A DNA stretch of 64,000 nucleotides from Straminergon stramineum (Eukaryota > Streptophyta > Bryopsida > Hypnales > Calliergonaceae): the NCBI GenBank assembly GCA_963920665.1, contig OY987271.1:4708350-4772349 (forward strand), in the 5' to 3' direction. A program made the position numbers and the translations under genes. The notes below the pieces were generated by a model. It was not told where the DNA came from, did no database searches, and saw only the letters and a program-made list of their open reading frames with translations. Of the stretch, positions 12,246 through 28,156 are shown one piece after another (within the stretch, counting starts at the first letter, position 1; each line of letters starts with the position of its first letter).

Positions 12246-14084
12246 CCTTAGCTGATCATTTTTTAGTATTTGTTTCAAGATGTCAACATTTGGCAGTACT
12301 TATAATCATGAAGAAAAATCAATTTTACATTTGAAAATTACATATAGTAAAACACCTCAAGATTAGGGGGAAATGTCTACTACAAATCCACAATGGCTTG
12401 TGGTCATCATCTCACCCTAACCTTTAGATTGACAACTCATCCTATACATGTCCACTTATACTTGTGCATGTTTGAAATCCTAATTCGTAATGGGATATTC
12501 ATAGTCTTTGTTCTATGTATTCAATCTAGCTAGTCGTAACACCGCAATAGAGTTACTCCCAAATGACATTTGTCTAGCATATTGACAACGTCTACCATAT
12601 TTTTTGTTCTAGTCATTGAACCAAGTGCTCCAACTTTTCAACAAAGTTTGAAGGTCTTTTCACATAGTAATTAGCAATTTCAAGACAACAGAAAATGACT
12701 CATATCACAATCCACGATTATAGGGGAAATGGTCATAGGTCACAAAATTTACTATAAATAGTAAAAAAAATTATATTTTTGGATTTTTTTGGGATAAAAA
12801 AAAATGAAGGGAATCTTTTTTCTAAATAATGTTTTCAAGGCTCCATGCTTACAAGCTCCAGGCTCGCCGCTCCATGCTTGTATACTAGAATCATTGGAAA
12901 AGCTTCTACAATGACTCCAAAATAGTGAACAGGGACAAATCCTTGTATCTAGGCAACAAGCCTCACACCACCCCTCAATTGCTCTCAACATCTAATCTTA
13001 ATTTACAACAAGGTCTATTCGAAGTAACCATGTAGGCAAATTATGAGGTAGCATGTGGCTCTCTATTGGATGTGAATCCGGTGATCGAGTTGTAGCGCAA
13101 ATTGTACAATTGTGCCACTTGTGTAAGCTCATTTCTGAATACTTTAAAGTTGTTGAAGTTGGGTTTTGCTTGGTTTTAGGGTCTGAAGAGGATGAGAGAT
13201 GCTTTTGAACTTTGAAATTCTTGAAATCCTGCTATAGAAATAGATTGGATAAGCACTTGTCCTTTGATGTGCAAATGTTTGGCCAATGGTATTTTTCCCT
13301 ATCGAGAATTTTTCTTACAAAGAAACTATAAATTCCTAGAAATCTATTGTCAAGGTTGGCAAGCAAGGGAATCTCTAAGGTATTAGATGCACGTAGTGGT
13401 ATCCTTTATTTAGTTTCCATTACTAGCCATTACATTTATTTCCTTAGTTTTCATGAGATTTTGTCAACTTCGCTACTCATGTTTCCTTGACATGCGATTT
13501 CTTTTGTGAGACTACGTCATTGCGAGAGTTGGCGCAAGCTACATGAGATTCATCTTTTAGACGAGCTAGAGATGAAAGAGTGTGGGATTGAAGGATTGTT
13601 GTGCCTTGACTGTGTCTGGGAAGTGGGGAACTGGGAACAATTCTAACCATTGCAACTTGAAAACTAATGTGGCTTGTATGTTTGTATGCAGAACACCAAC
13701 ACTGCATTATGGTAGTCTTGCATAAGTAAAAAGGGTTCAACTCCCTTGTTGATGATATAGTTTGTCATAGTTAACTTCTAAAGTCACAAATTGGAAAAAT
13801 TTACGCAGGAAAACTCTCCAATCTCCATTGCACAAAATTTCAATATGAATATAAACCACAATACTTTCACACAAAAGTCGCCAATTTGTGGAACTTCCAT
13901 GTATCACTTAGCAATTACACAAAATACAAAACACAAAAAATAACATCATTGCACTTCCAACTTTTCTACAAAGTCACAAGTTTTACAAAAGTGAAAAAAA
14001 AAATTGCGGTAAAAATGCCATGTTTTTCCAATACTTTTATGAAAAAAGTATTTCCCGAAAAAGTAAAAGGATCATGAAAATAGC
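12246..14084. other. Intergenic DNA, nothing recognised
   Basis: No ORF with a recognisable domain, no terminal repeats and no RNA gene could be identified on either strand. Short ORFs (for example minus strand 13740-13477) lack any family resemblance. Confidence 0.5.
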
Positions 14085-14692
14085 TCCCTTTCTACACAAA
14101 AATAGCCTTCGAGCTAATTAGCCGAAGGTAGACCAACCCATTTCCACCGGCTTCCTACAACCACCATCCTAGTTTTGGCCCCATCACCACCATAAAACTC
14201 ACCCAAGTCCATTCACTATTCTAACAATTTTAGTGCATTCAATTCAACTTGGGTAACGTGTCAACCTTTGATTGGTGGAAACTCTGGTGTTAATAGGTAA
14301 ATGTAATGGTGGTTATTGGTTTAGGATAGGACATTTATGACTCTAGTCTAGTGGTGGATTTATAATTTAGGGCAGACCATTTTAAAAATTCATAGAAATT
14401 ACAAGTTTTATTGGAAAATTATAATTCCACTTGGGTTTGATTCGTGAAATATGCGCACACCTCTGAAAATAATGTGCCCCTCCTAGAGTTGGTCCTAATA
14501 TACTCAGATTGCGAATCAGGGTGGTAATAGGTTGGTCTACCTTATATCCGTTCTGGGAACACTGGTGGGGGCTGGTATTGGGTGGTTGTACTATAACAGA
14601 GTATGCAGTAAGAGAGGTTCTACCTGTAGTACAATTCCATGTTGCAGAAATAGCTCCCTGTTCACACGGGTATAGCCTCTTGGCGAATTCCC
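14085..14692 (+). repeat. Imperfect direct repeats flanking the MITE upstream of adenylosuccinate synthetase
   Basis: A block of about 45 bp starting AAATAGCTCCCT occurs at about 14085-14130 and again at about 14646-14692, with shared words ATAGCCT and AATT at matching spacing. The two blocks bracket the MITE at 14127-14541. They may be a local duplication in the promoter region, or the ends of a larger element whose other features are lost. Confidence 0.5.
14127..14541. mobile_element. MITE, copy 1 of the GGTAGACCAGCC family (415 bp)
   Basis: Ends are GGTAGACCAACC (14127) and its complement GGTTGGTCTACC (to 14541). Read on the minus strand, the first about 200 bp are clearly similar to the elements at 61103 and 62856 (shared words TATTACCACCCTGATT, GCAATCTG and CAAGTGGAATTATAATTTT). 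There is no ORF. The flanks are CGAA and TTAT, so no clean target duplication survives. It lies about 380 bp upstream of the adenylosuccinate synthetase start codon and may contribute to its promoter. Confidence 0.8.
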
Positions 14693-14826
14693 CTAAATCC
14701 GTTATGGGATCGCTGCAGGGGCCGTTTCAGATGTTACTTCCGTTTGCTGACAACGAGAGCAGATGCCAAACCCGCGAACACCGGGGAACCTGTTCCAATC
14801 CGCAGCACCTCTCTCCGAGTTTAAAT

Positions 14827-14834
14827 TAGGGTTT
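14827..14834 (-). promoter_or_regulatory. Telo-box (AAACCCTA) in the adenylosuccinate synthetase leader/promoter
   Basis: TAGGGTTT on the plus strand, i.e. AAACCCTA on the minus strand, lies about 90 bp before the start codon at 14922. Telo-boxes near plant transcription starts are known from genes of growth and the translation machinery. Its role here is inference from sequence and position only. Confidence 0.45.
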
Positions 14835-14921
14835 AACGCCTCCCCCTGCCTTCGCGATCCCCCTTTCCCCCCATTCCTCTCTCCTTTCTTTCGCTGCGCT
14901 GCAGTCGCTTCCCTCACAACC

Positions 14922-18841
<3,920 letters not shown>

Positions 18842-21351
18842 CTGGTAGTGTAGTCGGGGAGGGTAACCAGCTGCCGACGTCTGCGTGGAATAATTTGGGC
18901 TTGCAAAAACTGTGGATCCCTTGACTACCCTCGAATACTGGTTGCCTCTTATTTCATTTTTGCAATAAACCTTGAGTTTTCTTCTTAAAAAATGAGTTGT
19001 GATTCCTGATTACCGGAAGGTTTATTTGGATATTATACTGAAGACTTGCCTTCCCGAGTTTTTTTGTTTTGTGCATCCTCTTAAGTTTTGACTGTCTTCT
19101 GGGTTCACCTAAAGTATCATAAAGCCTACTTTTAGACTTTTTGCAATCTTGGGCAAGTTCTAGTAATTTAATACTTCTGGATATTTGGAATGGAGTCTTT
19201 ATTGTAGCTTTCAATCGTCATGCTCTTCATGTGAAGCTTACTTTATGTCATGTCAATATTGATAGGTGTTACAAAGGGTAAATGTTTTACATTTTTGTGT
19301 AGCTAAAAATATTACATTTAAAATTTTGGAATTAACTTCGATTGATTAGGTGGATTACAAACTGTAGGTTGAAAGGCCAATTGAATGAGTCTAAGATATT
19401 GCTCTGCCAGATGGATGGTATTCTTGATTTCATTTCATTAGAAAATGCAAAAGCAATTGGAATTACTACGTATATTTTTTAGACAGCATGGGAATTTGTA
19501 AAAAAATATTGAAATGAGTTGCCCCAATAGCCCAAAAGAATCTGTAGGCTTTCCTACAACCAATGTGCAGTTATTGCCAAAACTGAGTCTGCATTTGAAA
19601 AAAATTCATTCAAACCACCATATCATAAATATCAAAGGGCAAAGTTGAAAAGTAGATATACAGAAGTTGTATGCAGTACATATCATATTACTACCGAAGT
19701 TTGAAGAAAAAAGTATATGATCATTTGTAAAAAAATGAAATTCAAAATTAGCCATGTCTAAAATTTGGTTTAGAGCACTATAATTTGGAATTACTTTATA
19801 TTTTTTCAGTTTTTCTTAGAACTCCAAAATAAATTTGTACCTTGGCATGTTGTTATATATCATTTTAAATTATTGTACACGAAAATTGAAGAAATTTGAC
19901 AATTAGAGAATTTAGAATATTCACAATTTGACAAACATGCAAATGATGTTGGTTCTCAATATATTTGAATATTTGTTTTGAATTAAGAGTATGGAATTGC
20001 ATTAGCCATAGTAGAGAGTAGAAGTTGCAACATGAACCATTGTTACATCTTAATGCCCTTGCATTTGAAATATTTGTTAAAATGGACAATGCATTCAATC
20101 TATATATTAGAGCTATATGATGCATTTTAGTTTCAATTTTTTTGTATAAAGACTAGAGATTGTAATGCACATAATGGATTCAATCAATCTAAAAAATCTA
20201 CAATTATAATTTTTAATATCATTGTAAAGTTCAAAAGCAATGACCACATTTGAATTGTTTGTAGAGTTATGTGGAGTTAAAAAGCCAAATTTCATCATCT
20301 ATAGTATTTTGTGGAGCTCTAGAAGAATGGAGAGAATATTAGAAACAATGGTAGAATAATTAATTTGGCAAAGAAAGAATAGGGAACTTGTAGAAGTTGA
20401 ATACTTTGTAGTATTTTTTGGTGCTTTACACTAACTTGAGGTCAAGCCAAGAAAATTGAAAATTCCCAACACTTTCATTTGTCAAGATGGGCCAACTCTA
20501 AGTTCTTGATGAATGAAGGTCCTTGGAATTCTTTTATTTTCTAGACTTGTCCCAAGTGGAAAACCTTCCTTTCATGAAGCTTTTAGATCAATAAAGAGAA
20601 TATTTTAAAAAATGATAGACAAATTAAAGTAATTAATCAGCTTGGAGAAGATGAAAGAAATATTATAGAAGATCAATTGTACTTCATAGAGATTTAAGAT
20701 TAAAAAAAAAGAATATTGAAATAGCTTGTAGAAGAATTAAATGGCTAGGACTAAATGAATGAAATCCTAGAGTAGATCATCCATATTTTGTTCAAAATTT
20801 TTTTGTCTCTTACAATAATATTTTGTTCATAGATGTTATTATCTTTGCAACAATTGCAGTAGTGAAGGGGAAGACTTTTCTATATGTCTTTCCTACGCAT
20901 GGCCTTAATTTGAAGCTATGGTGATTGACCTCAAAATAGTGGGACTCCCTTCAAACACAAAATAAGGTTGACAGCTTTTACTCTAGCTATGTTGAGACCT
21001 ACGGACACACATAGAATGCATACCTGTAGAATGAATTTTTGATGTGAATTGAAAGAAACACATAAAATGAAATTTATCTTTGGAGGAGATTTAGACAGGA
21101 CCCCAAATCCTCAAAAAAGAATTGTTTCATATTTGAAGTTGCAAAGAAAAATATTGGTGAGGGTCGTACTTTGCCCTTGTCCTTCTTCCCCATTTTCGAG
21201 AGCACCTTGTCTTTGCTCTCCTTGAGACGCCATTGTTGCAACCTCTCGAGCCTTCTGCTCCATCGCAGAATTCCTCAGAGAGATTTCGCGAAATTATCAT
21301 TGATCTTCGGAGCCTCCTCTCACCAGCAGTATTGTCGAACTATTGTATTCC
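18842..21351. other. Intergenic DNA between adenylosuccinate synthetase and uracil phosphoribosyltransferase
   Basis: The DNA is strongly AT-rich from about 19250 to 21150, with no coding pattern on either strand. The first about 150 bases are probably the 3' UTR of the upstream gene. The GC-richer last about 180 bases are probably promoter and leader of the downstream gene. Confidence 0.55.
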
Positions 21352-24300
21352 ATGGCTTCCTTTTGTGCAACCCGTTCCTCATCGCCATGCTTGTTCTCGC
21401 GCTCCAGTGCTGCTCTTTCGTTGCAAGTAGGTCAAATCTCCGCCATTTACAATGCTTGAATGCGGTTCTCAGAGTGTTTGTATGATCCTTTAGAATCTTT
21501 TTGGGAGGAGAATGGTAGAATTTCCTGAGATGCGAGGGTTTGGGGAGAGGAATTGCGTTTGTTTTGCTTGTGTCTTTCGTTTTTGCATTTCAGCCGAATC
21601 TTTTCATGATTTTGCTTGGGAATCTCATGCGTCGCAGGGTAAGTGCCTACTTCGGCTCAAGAATTCTCGGTGTGGTCTTAGGATTGTGGTTCGTAATAGC
21701 AAACATTGACTCGAATTGGCGTGCTTCAATTTGCCAAATTCTTCTCTGAGGCCACGATTTCGTAATTACGCTTTGTAGAGAATGGCATTGTTTTTGCTAT
21801 GGTTGATTTTGCTACAGGGAAGTAGAATCTGTCCGAATGATTTCTGATCGGCGTTCTGATTTTCCAGAGGTGTGGTGCCGGTCAGCTCAACCTGTTCAAT
21901 GAACGAAGATTTCATCAAGCTGGCGCTCTACAGAAGGTGGCATTGCCGAGAAGGAAAATTCAGTGGCGGTGTGCAGCGACAACGGAAGGGACGAAGGTCG
22001 GCGGCAAGAGTCAAATGCTGGTATTTCTCTTCATTATTTTTTTGAAATTTAGGGTTTAGGGTTTTAGTTTCGAGGCCTTAAAACCAAGTGCGAGCTGTTC
22101 CATGCGTGTGTCTAAAAATTCTTTCACAGTCTAGTAGAGAGTGGAAAGCAATATGAGTTGGTTGAAAGCAATTTTTTTCTCTATTGTTTCAGATCTGAAG
22201 AAATCGTAAATGCACGGACTAAGGCTTAATGGAATTTGGAGCAGATTGTTCCTTTTTGTTTTTTTGGTCTGCAAGAGTTACAGCCATGCATCTATCTACA
22301 ATTTATCAAGGCATTATTTGCACCTCATGCGAAAAATTATTTGCCCGGCAGTGTTATCGCAACTATTACAATGATGTTGTGCAAATGTAAATGTTGATGG
22401 CAGGTTTATGTGCCACCGCACCCCCTGATCAAGCATTGGGTTTCCGTCCTTCGAAATGAGTTTTCCCCTCCCCCAATGTTCAGTAAGATCTCCTCTCGAC
22501 GACATATTGTGTAGTGACTGCGTGAATAACTGATTTTCTTAGTGTGTTTCTATGAGGTCTTTGGCTGGTTGGCATTGCATTGCTGAGCTTTCTTTGGTTT
22601 GCAGGAAGTGCCATGGCAGAGTTAGGTCGGGTTTTAATTTATGAAGCATCTCGAGATTGGCTGGTAAGTAATTTTTATTGGCTTTGTTTAGGTCGGTCTG
22701 CTCTCTGCACTTTTCTTCAACAGGCGCTCACAATGGTTCTCTCAATAGAATGATGCACTGAAACGAGGGATAACCATAGGGACGAATATTACTCTTCTAT
22801 TTTTTGCTTGCATTGATTTTCTTGGACAGCTCACAGTGAGCGGGGAAGTGAACACACCGTGTGGAGTTGCCGAAGTGGAGTTCATCGATCCTAGGGAACC
22901 TGTGAAGGTCAGTCCTCTCCTATTCTACATGAATCGGATTTCATATGAACGTTAACCCGTATGTGTGTTTGTCGTTGACGGGTCGTTTCATCTCATCATA
23001 CAATGATTGCTTATTTCATTGAGCTGTATGTCAGTACCTGTGAACTTCATCCGTGGACATTCTGGTCTTGACAGGTTGTCCCTATTCTTCGAGCCGGGCT
23101 AGTACTTGTTGAGCAGGCAGGAACTGTATTACCAGCCAATCAGACATTTCATCTTGGTAAGTCTCCCATGAGTTGATCTACTATAAGTTCCTTAGGGTCT
23201 GTTGTATTGCAATGTAAGAGAAACTCTGAAGTTGATGAATTCGAGGTCTTCAAGTTCTCTTGTTCTGAGGTGACTTCTTAACATCAATTTTGTAAGCCTT
23301 GTCGAATTATCATTTCAAGAAGTTACCTGCACACGATTAATTGCCCTAAGTGCTGGGCTTTTAACACCAAGATGAATATCCAGTGAAACGTGTTCCGGAC
23401 ACCGGTAGTTGGCAATCCATGTATCCGAAGAATCTTATTTTACAGAATTGGAAGAGTATACACTGACAAGTTTCCTGGTGGAATGTTTCGTTTCTGATGC
23501 AGGATTCGTTCGAAATGAGGAAACTCTTGAACCCTCCATGTACTTGAACAAGTATGGTGCACCCCTTCTGGCTCTTAGGAATCTCCCTTCACTGCAACAG
23601 CATACGTCATGGCTTCCTCATATTTGACACGATAATATTTGAATGTGCTCCTAAGACGGTCATTTTATTGATGCAGGCTTCCAGAAAAATTCGAAGAAGG
23701 TGCGAGGGTGCTGGTAGCCGATCCAATGCTTGCTACAGGTACTGTGCACCTTTTATTATTTATATTCTACGTTTTTATGACTTCTCGTGACAGTGGAATT
23801 TTCTAGGACGCTGCAAGTTGGCTAATTTTCTATTGCGTCGGGCGTTGGATTTAAGGTAGTATGGACAACTCATATAGCAGCAGTACATTTGAAAGCTCTA
23901 CTCGGAGTTATGCCCCCAATTTCTAATGCTGCTTTCAAAGTGAGTCTGTAGCTCCCACTTTCACATCCCTAAAATAATTTATTGTTTTACGATTTTGAAA
24001 ATATTTCCTTTGATTTTGACAGGTGGAACTATAGTTGCGGCTCTTGAGGAAATCACGAAACGTGGTGCTGATGTTAGTCTAATTCGTGTGGTGAGTATTG
24101 AAGATGCGTTCTCACTCACATGCCTAGTCTTCATTGCACTTTTGTTTTGGACGGTACTAATGATTTCGAATACAGAAAAGTTACTTGACTCTACCGTGGT
24201 CATGATCTCTGCATGGTGTGTGTGATTCTCTGTACATTGTGTTGTGCACTGAGATTTCCATGGCGGTGCCATGAGCAGGTTGCGGCAGTTGCTGCTCCAC

Positions 24301-24931
24301 CAGCTTTAAAATTACTGAGTGAGAAATTTCCGGGGTATGACACTCGACTGTTACTGCATTCATAGAATTCTTTTGAGTTACCAACATTTTGGGCGTATGC
24401 ATTTAATCCGACTAATCCAGTATATTCCGCAGTGATACTAATCCATACACGACTCTGCAGGTTACGAGTATATGTGGGAATTATTGACGAAGCGCTCAAT
24501 GAGAAAGGGTAATATGTTCAACCGCTTTGTAAAGGCCACTAATACTAACTGGCCAGTGCACATCAATCTCTGGGACACCTGAGTTGGTTCCATTCCTTTA
24601 GGTTCCAAGGAGGTAGAAGATACTAGTTGCGTCACTTTTAAGCATTTTTACTAAACTGTAGGAGTGTGCTTTCATTGTGAGTTCAGTATAAGAGCCAAAC
24701 TCTCTTTAAGTTCAGTTTTTTTTCACTATATATGAATTTCTTATGCAATCATTCAAATTTGGAGGTGGTAAACCACTATTGAAGGGATATTAGATAACCC
24801 CATTTTTATAGCCTCACGATTTTTGTATCCTCAGGAGGTTCCGTCAAGCTGATGTACGTGGTGATTTTGGGTGCAGGTACATTGTTCCAGGGCTCGGTGA
24901 TGCTGGCGACCGGAGCTTTGGCACAGAGTGA
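21352..24931 (+). CDS. UPP: Uracil phosphoribosyltransferase, plastid type
   Basis: The enzyme salvages uracil with PRPP to give UMP; the plant single-domain form is plastidial and needed for pyrimidine salvage. Twelve exons join in frame to 287 residues: 21352-21426, 21868-22020, 22404-22482, 22605-22663, 22830-22907, 23075-23156, 23503-23551, 23677-23738, 24023-24090, 24279-24334, 24461-24508 and 24877-24931. The leader MASFCATRSSSPCLFSRSS is transit-like. The mature part starts VYVPPHPLIKHWVSVLRNE. It carries VEFIDPREPVKVVPILRAG, the PRPP-binding motif VADPMLATGGTIVAAL (split by an intron inside the TGG) and the C-terminal uracil-binding signature IVPGLGDAGDRSFGTE. The protein stops just after that, where Arabidopsis UPP has a few more residues. 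All introns are GT-AG and short (67-440 bp). None of the exons is long enough to stand out alone, so ORF-based annotation would miss this gene. Confidence 0.96.
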
Positions 24932-26660
24932 TAACACGTCAAATTTCAAGTGCTTATAGATTAGAGCATTCACTCCACAGAATTTTTTTAAACATTTTAA
25001 TCAGGCACCAATGCTTCAGATTAGTGCATTCTTCGCTCTGCTGTTAGTAAAAGCGACTACGTAATTTTTAATTCGTAATTTGAAACCCTTGCCCTGGGTG
25101 TCACTCGTTGCGTGACTTCAGGGAACAGGTGGTTATTGTTGCTTTGTGTTTCTTCTTCAGCAAGTGTTTGCAGTTAATCCTGTTTTAAATCTTCGATAGT
25201 TCACTAGACCTGTCAGTCTTTAGAATTCCAATCCGTTCAACAATTCCTAATTGGACAAATCATACAAAGACAAATTAGGACTTTGACAGTGAATACTGTT
25301 TTCTCTCCAATTTCTAAAGTTAAATTTACCCGCCAATTATCTGGAAGTTATATTCAATCAATGATTATTTCAATTAATTGTTTCCTTGAAGATTTATGAT
25401 TGTGGTGGCTGCTTTGTAAGTGTACCTAATCACAACCCCACCTACTACGACCCCATGCCCAACCTATCTGTGGATGGACTTCTACGTCTAGAAAAGGAAA
25501 AAGACTTTTCAAAATTCTACATGGAAGTGTGCAACAATTGCAAGAAGAGAATCGAAATTGTTGGCATGTGAAATTATAGGGAGAGACTCATGAAGTTTCT
25601 TAACTTTAAAATCAGACTTGAACTTCTTGGTTGCTTTTAGTTTGATCACATGACAAAGCTACTAAATTGTAGTTTATCCTTTCTCACATAGAAGTGTGAA
25701 CATTATTGGAAATCAGCAAAAAAAATTCCAATTTTGGAAAACTTGAAAATTGTTTTCCAATCCTGGCTATGCATAGAAGTTCACTCTTTATTTCATAACA
25801 TAAATCCAAGAAGTGATTTTCCTCTTTATATTCATGTGACACAAATCTTACAATTCAAGTATGATACTTTTTGATTTAGTTTATAAAATATGCATTTAGA
25901 AGGATACATTGTGATACTCCTCTTAACCCCTAAAGGACCATAAGGCAAAGCCACACCACATGGCTTCAACAACTACATTTGTAGAAAATTCAAAATGTGA
26001 ACCTCACTAACAATCTATAAACAAACTAAGAAACCCTAGGTGACTTTTTTTGTTGAATCCATCAATGCAATGTGATCAAGAAATATTCAAGTGTACAATT
26101 TTGGATGAATTATCTGAGAATGAAGAAGGTACTTTGGGCCATCACTTCACATCCTTAGATCTTTTTTCCCACAACTTAGAATGATTTATAAAAAATTACA
26201 CATTGGAATCATGATGATATGTACTTCTGGGAAAATTTTCAAAGTTTTTGAAGCACTTTTGTGCATTTTGATTTCAACATATGAACAAAGTATTACCTGA
26301 CTAAACATCTTTCATCTATCTTGTCAATGGTGGCATTTTCTCAAAAATTGTGCAATTTTGTCAATCTATTTTTCATACAAAAGCTACATAAGTCTTCTTT
26401 CATTTTGGCAATGGCCATAATCAAAATTATTCCACACAAATGAGGAATTATACTTGTTACAAGAGCTAGGCAAGAAAACAAGAGTTATGCTCAAAGTCAA
26501 CACCCCTAGTCCTTGACAAGTTAATCAAAGTTCACCATAAAAAAGAACACAAAAAGTACACAAAACCAAATATCTCACTCACCAAAAAAAGGAGATATTT
26601 TTCAATTGGGGCCCAAAAGAAAAAAAGATACACAAAAAGTTCACAAACAGTTTCCCACCT
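24932..26660. other. Intergenic DNA with one short unexplained ORF and a lone transposon end
   Basis: Mostly AT-rich non-coding DNA. A 61-codon ORF at 25386-25571 has two Cys pairs (DCGGCF and CNNCKK) that could be a remnant of a zinc-binding protein, but I recognise no family and would not call it a gene. At 25923-25940 lies TTAACCCCTAAAGGACCA, identical to the left end of the TTAA-flanked element at 60675; no matching right end was found nearby, so it is a fragment. Confidence 0.5.
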
Positions 26661-26661
26661 G

Positions 26662-26700
26662 AAACCCTAAAATCCTAAAACCCTAAAAACCCTAAAAAAC
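26662..26700 (+). repeat. Cluster of telomere-like AAACCCTA words
   Basis: Four imperfect copies of the plant telomere/telo-box word (AAACCCTAA, AATCCTAA, AACCCTAA, AACCCTAA) stand head to tail in 39 bp. They lie about 1.5 kb upstream of the 6-phosphogluconate dehydrogenase start. This may be a regulatory telo-box cluster or a small interstitial telomere scar; the sequence cannot tell which. Confidence 0.55.
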
Positions 26701-26734
26701 TCCCAGCAAGATCAGTGGCTCTCAAATGTGCGGT

Positions 26735-27065
26735 GAATCTTCACTCGCACCTCGGGATTTTCATCTTCGACGGTCGAATGTGCAATAAGGCATCTCACTG
26801 AAGATTTCCTTCTTCGACGATCGAATGTCACTTGGATCACCCCACTCAAGATTTCTTTCTTCAACGATAGAATGTGCAAGGAAATCGTCCCACTCGGGAT
26901 GTGCTTCTTCGGCGATGAAATGTGCAAAGTGAATCTCCTCACGCGGAATTGCTTCTGTGGCGGTCGAAACCTTCACACTCATCCGTCCGTCGGGGACCGA
27001 ATACTGTATGCAAGTGAATCTTTCCACTCAGGATGTGGCAACGGAATGTGCCGTGAATCTTTACA
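26735..27065 (+). repeat. 47-bp minisatellite
   Basis: The word GAATG (GAAATG in the last copy) recurs at 26776, 26823, 26870 and 26917, exactly 47 bp apart, each after a (T)TCTTCGACGATC-like block and followed by TGCAA. Looser copies continue to about 27065 (GTGAATCTTT...CACTCAGGATGTG). Because 47 is not a multiple of three, the open frames seen on the minus strand are not a conserved protein repeat. It is GC-richer than its surroundings and lies in the upstream region of 6-phosphogluconate dehydrogenase. Confidence 0.75.
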
Positions 27066-28156
27066 CACCCTAAACCCTCTCCGTCAAAAGACAAGAACAA
27101 CCACTTGGGTTTCCCCCACGGAAGGCCAAATTCTCAACAGTGGCAGCAGAGAGCAAGACCTAGTCTGACCTAGTAGACCCGAAGGCCAAACCGTATTACC
27201 TAAGACCTAAAAGAAAAGGAAGGGAAAGGAATGAAAGGAAGGGCACCTTTGAAAGAGCACTGGCGACGGCGTTCCCTTTGGAGTCGTTCGTCCGTTGGAC
27301 GTTCCAGGGCCCACCTTGGATCCGTGAAGCGGCGACCACCTCACGACTTCCTTCACGCCCGCCTCGCTCGTTAACTTCCAAGCTCAGCCTTCTCCATCGC
27401 CAGTAACTTAAGTTGCCTGGATCCCATCGCCGAGTGGAGTGGCCCTTCTGCTGAGCCTCGATCTCAATCTCAATTCTATCCAACAGGTTATTGTTCTCCT
27501 GCCGCAAATCTCTCAAGCTTCGCAAGTTTGGGGCCTCACTGATGTTTCTGTTTTGCTCTCCTATATATTGTAGTTTTGGTGATTGCGATTGCGGTTGTTC
27601 TGTTTCGGTTTGTTTCGGTCGATTGCGCTTGTGGGGAATGTGAATGTGGAAGGGTGCGCTCGTTCTAGGCTTTGAAGTTGGACAGGGAGTTGCGAGGTTT
27701 TGGGAGTTGGTTATGGTTATTGTATTTTGTGTGCCCTTGTGATTGATTCCTGTTTCGGTTGATCGCACCGTCGTTGGCGTTCGTATTGCTGTTTGTTGAT
27801 TGTGCTTGTGCTTGTTGTGGTTTCGTTTTCTCTGTGTGATTGCTGTTGCAAGGAATGCGAATGTAGAAGGGTTTTGGAGGGTTTTGGAGCTTTGGGGACT
27901 GGTTTTGGGTTTGGGTGGTGAAGAAAGGACTTGCAAAGGTTTGGGGTCTGGTTATGGTTATTTCCATGTTGACAGATATCGTGATGTGACGGAGATTATG
28001 TTTGTGGTTGTTGAGTTTTTGATTGCTATTGTGGGGATGTAAATTTGGACACCAATTTCGCAAGGGTTTGGGGGTTGGTCACGATTCTGGCTGTTTTGTA
28101 TTGACAGAGATGATGTGTGCTTTGTGATGTCACAGAGATTGTAATTTAAGACCACA
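27066..28156 (+). promoter_or_regulatory. Upstream region, probably with a 5' UTR intron, of 6-phosphogluconate dehydrogenase
   Basis: A CG-rich block (about 27240-27530) is followed by about 600 bp of G/T-rich, repetitive DNA (recurring words GAATGTGGAAGGG or GAATGTAGAAGGG, and GGTTATGGTTATT). This ends in a plausible acceptor, GATGTCACAG, at about 28135, only 22 bases before the start codon. That is the usual form of a leader exon plus leader intron in plant housekeeping genes. I cannot fix the donor. The 246-codon ORF on the opposite strand is Thr/Asn/Pro-rich repeat translation and is not called. Confidence 0.4.

Noticed and set aside
12005..12334. 109-codon Phe/Ser-rich ORF resembling a membrane protein
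   Set aside because: Pure translation of a pyrimidine-rich tract; both overlapping frames look hydrophobic, as expected for C/T DNA.
13725..13745. tRNA B-box-like word GGTTCAACTCC
   Set aside because: No A box, acceptor stem or anticodon arm upstream at the proper distance.
14763..14921. In-frame upstream ATG that would extend adenylosuccinate synthetase by 53 residues
   Set aside because: Poor start context, no transit-peptide character at its start; the ATG at 14922 has an ACCATGG context followed by a typical transit sequence.
25386..25571. 61-codon ORF with two Cys pairs
   Set aside because: Too short, no family recognised and no splice partners; possibly a relic, not supportable as a gene.
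27196..27936. 246-codon ORF on the minus strand
   Set aside because: Thr/Asn/Gln/Pro-rich low-complexity translation of G/T-rich leader or intron DNA opposite the 6-phosphogluconate dehydrogenase upstream region; no domain and no gene structure.
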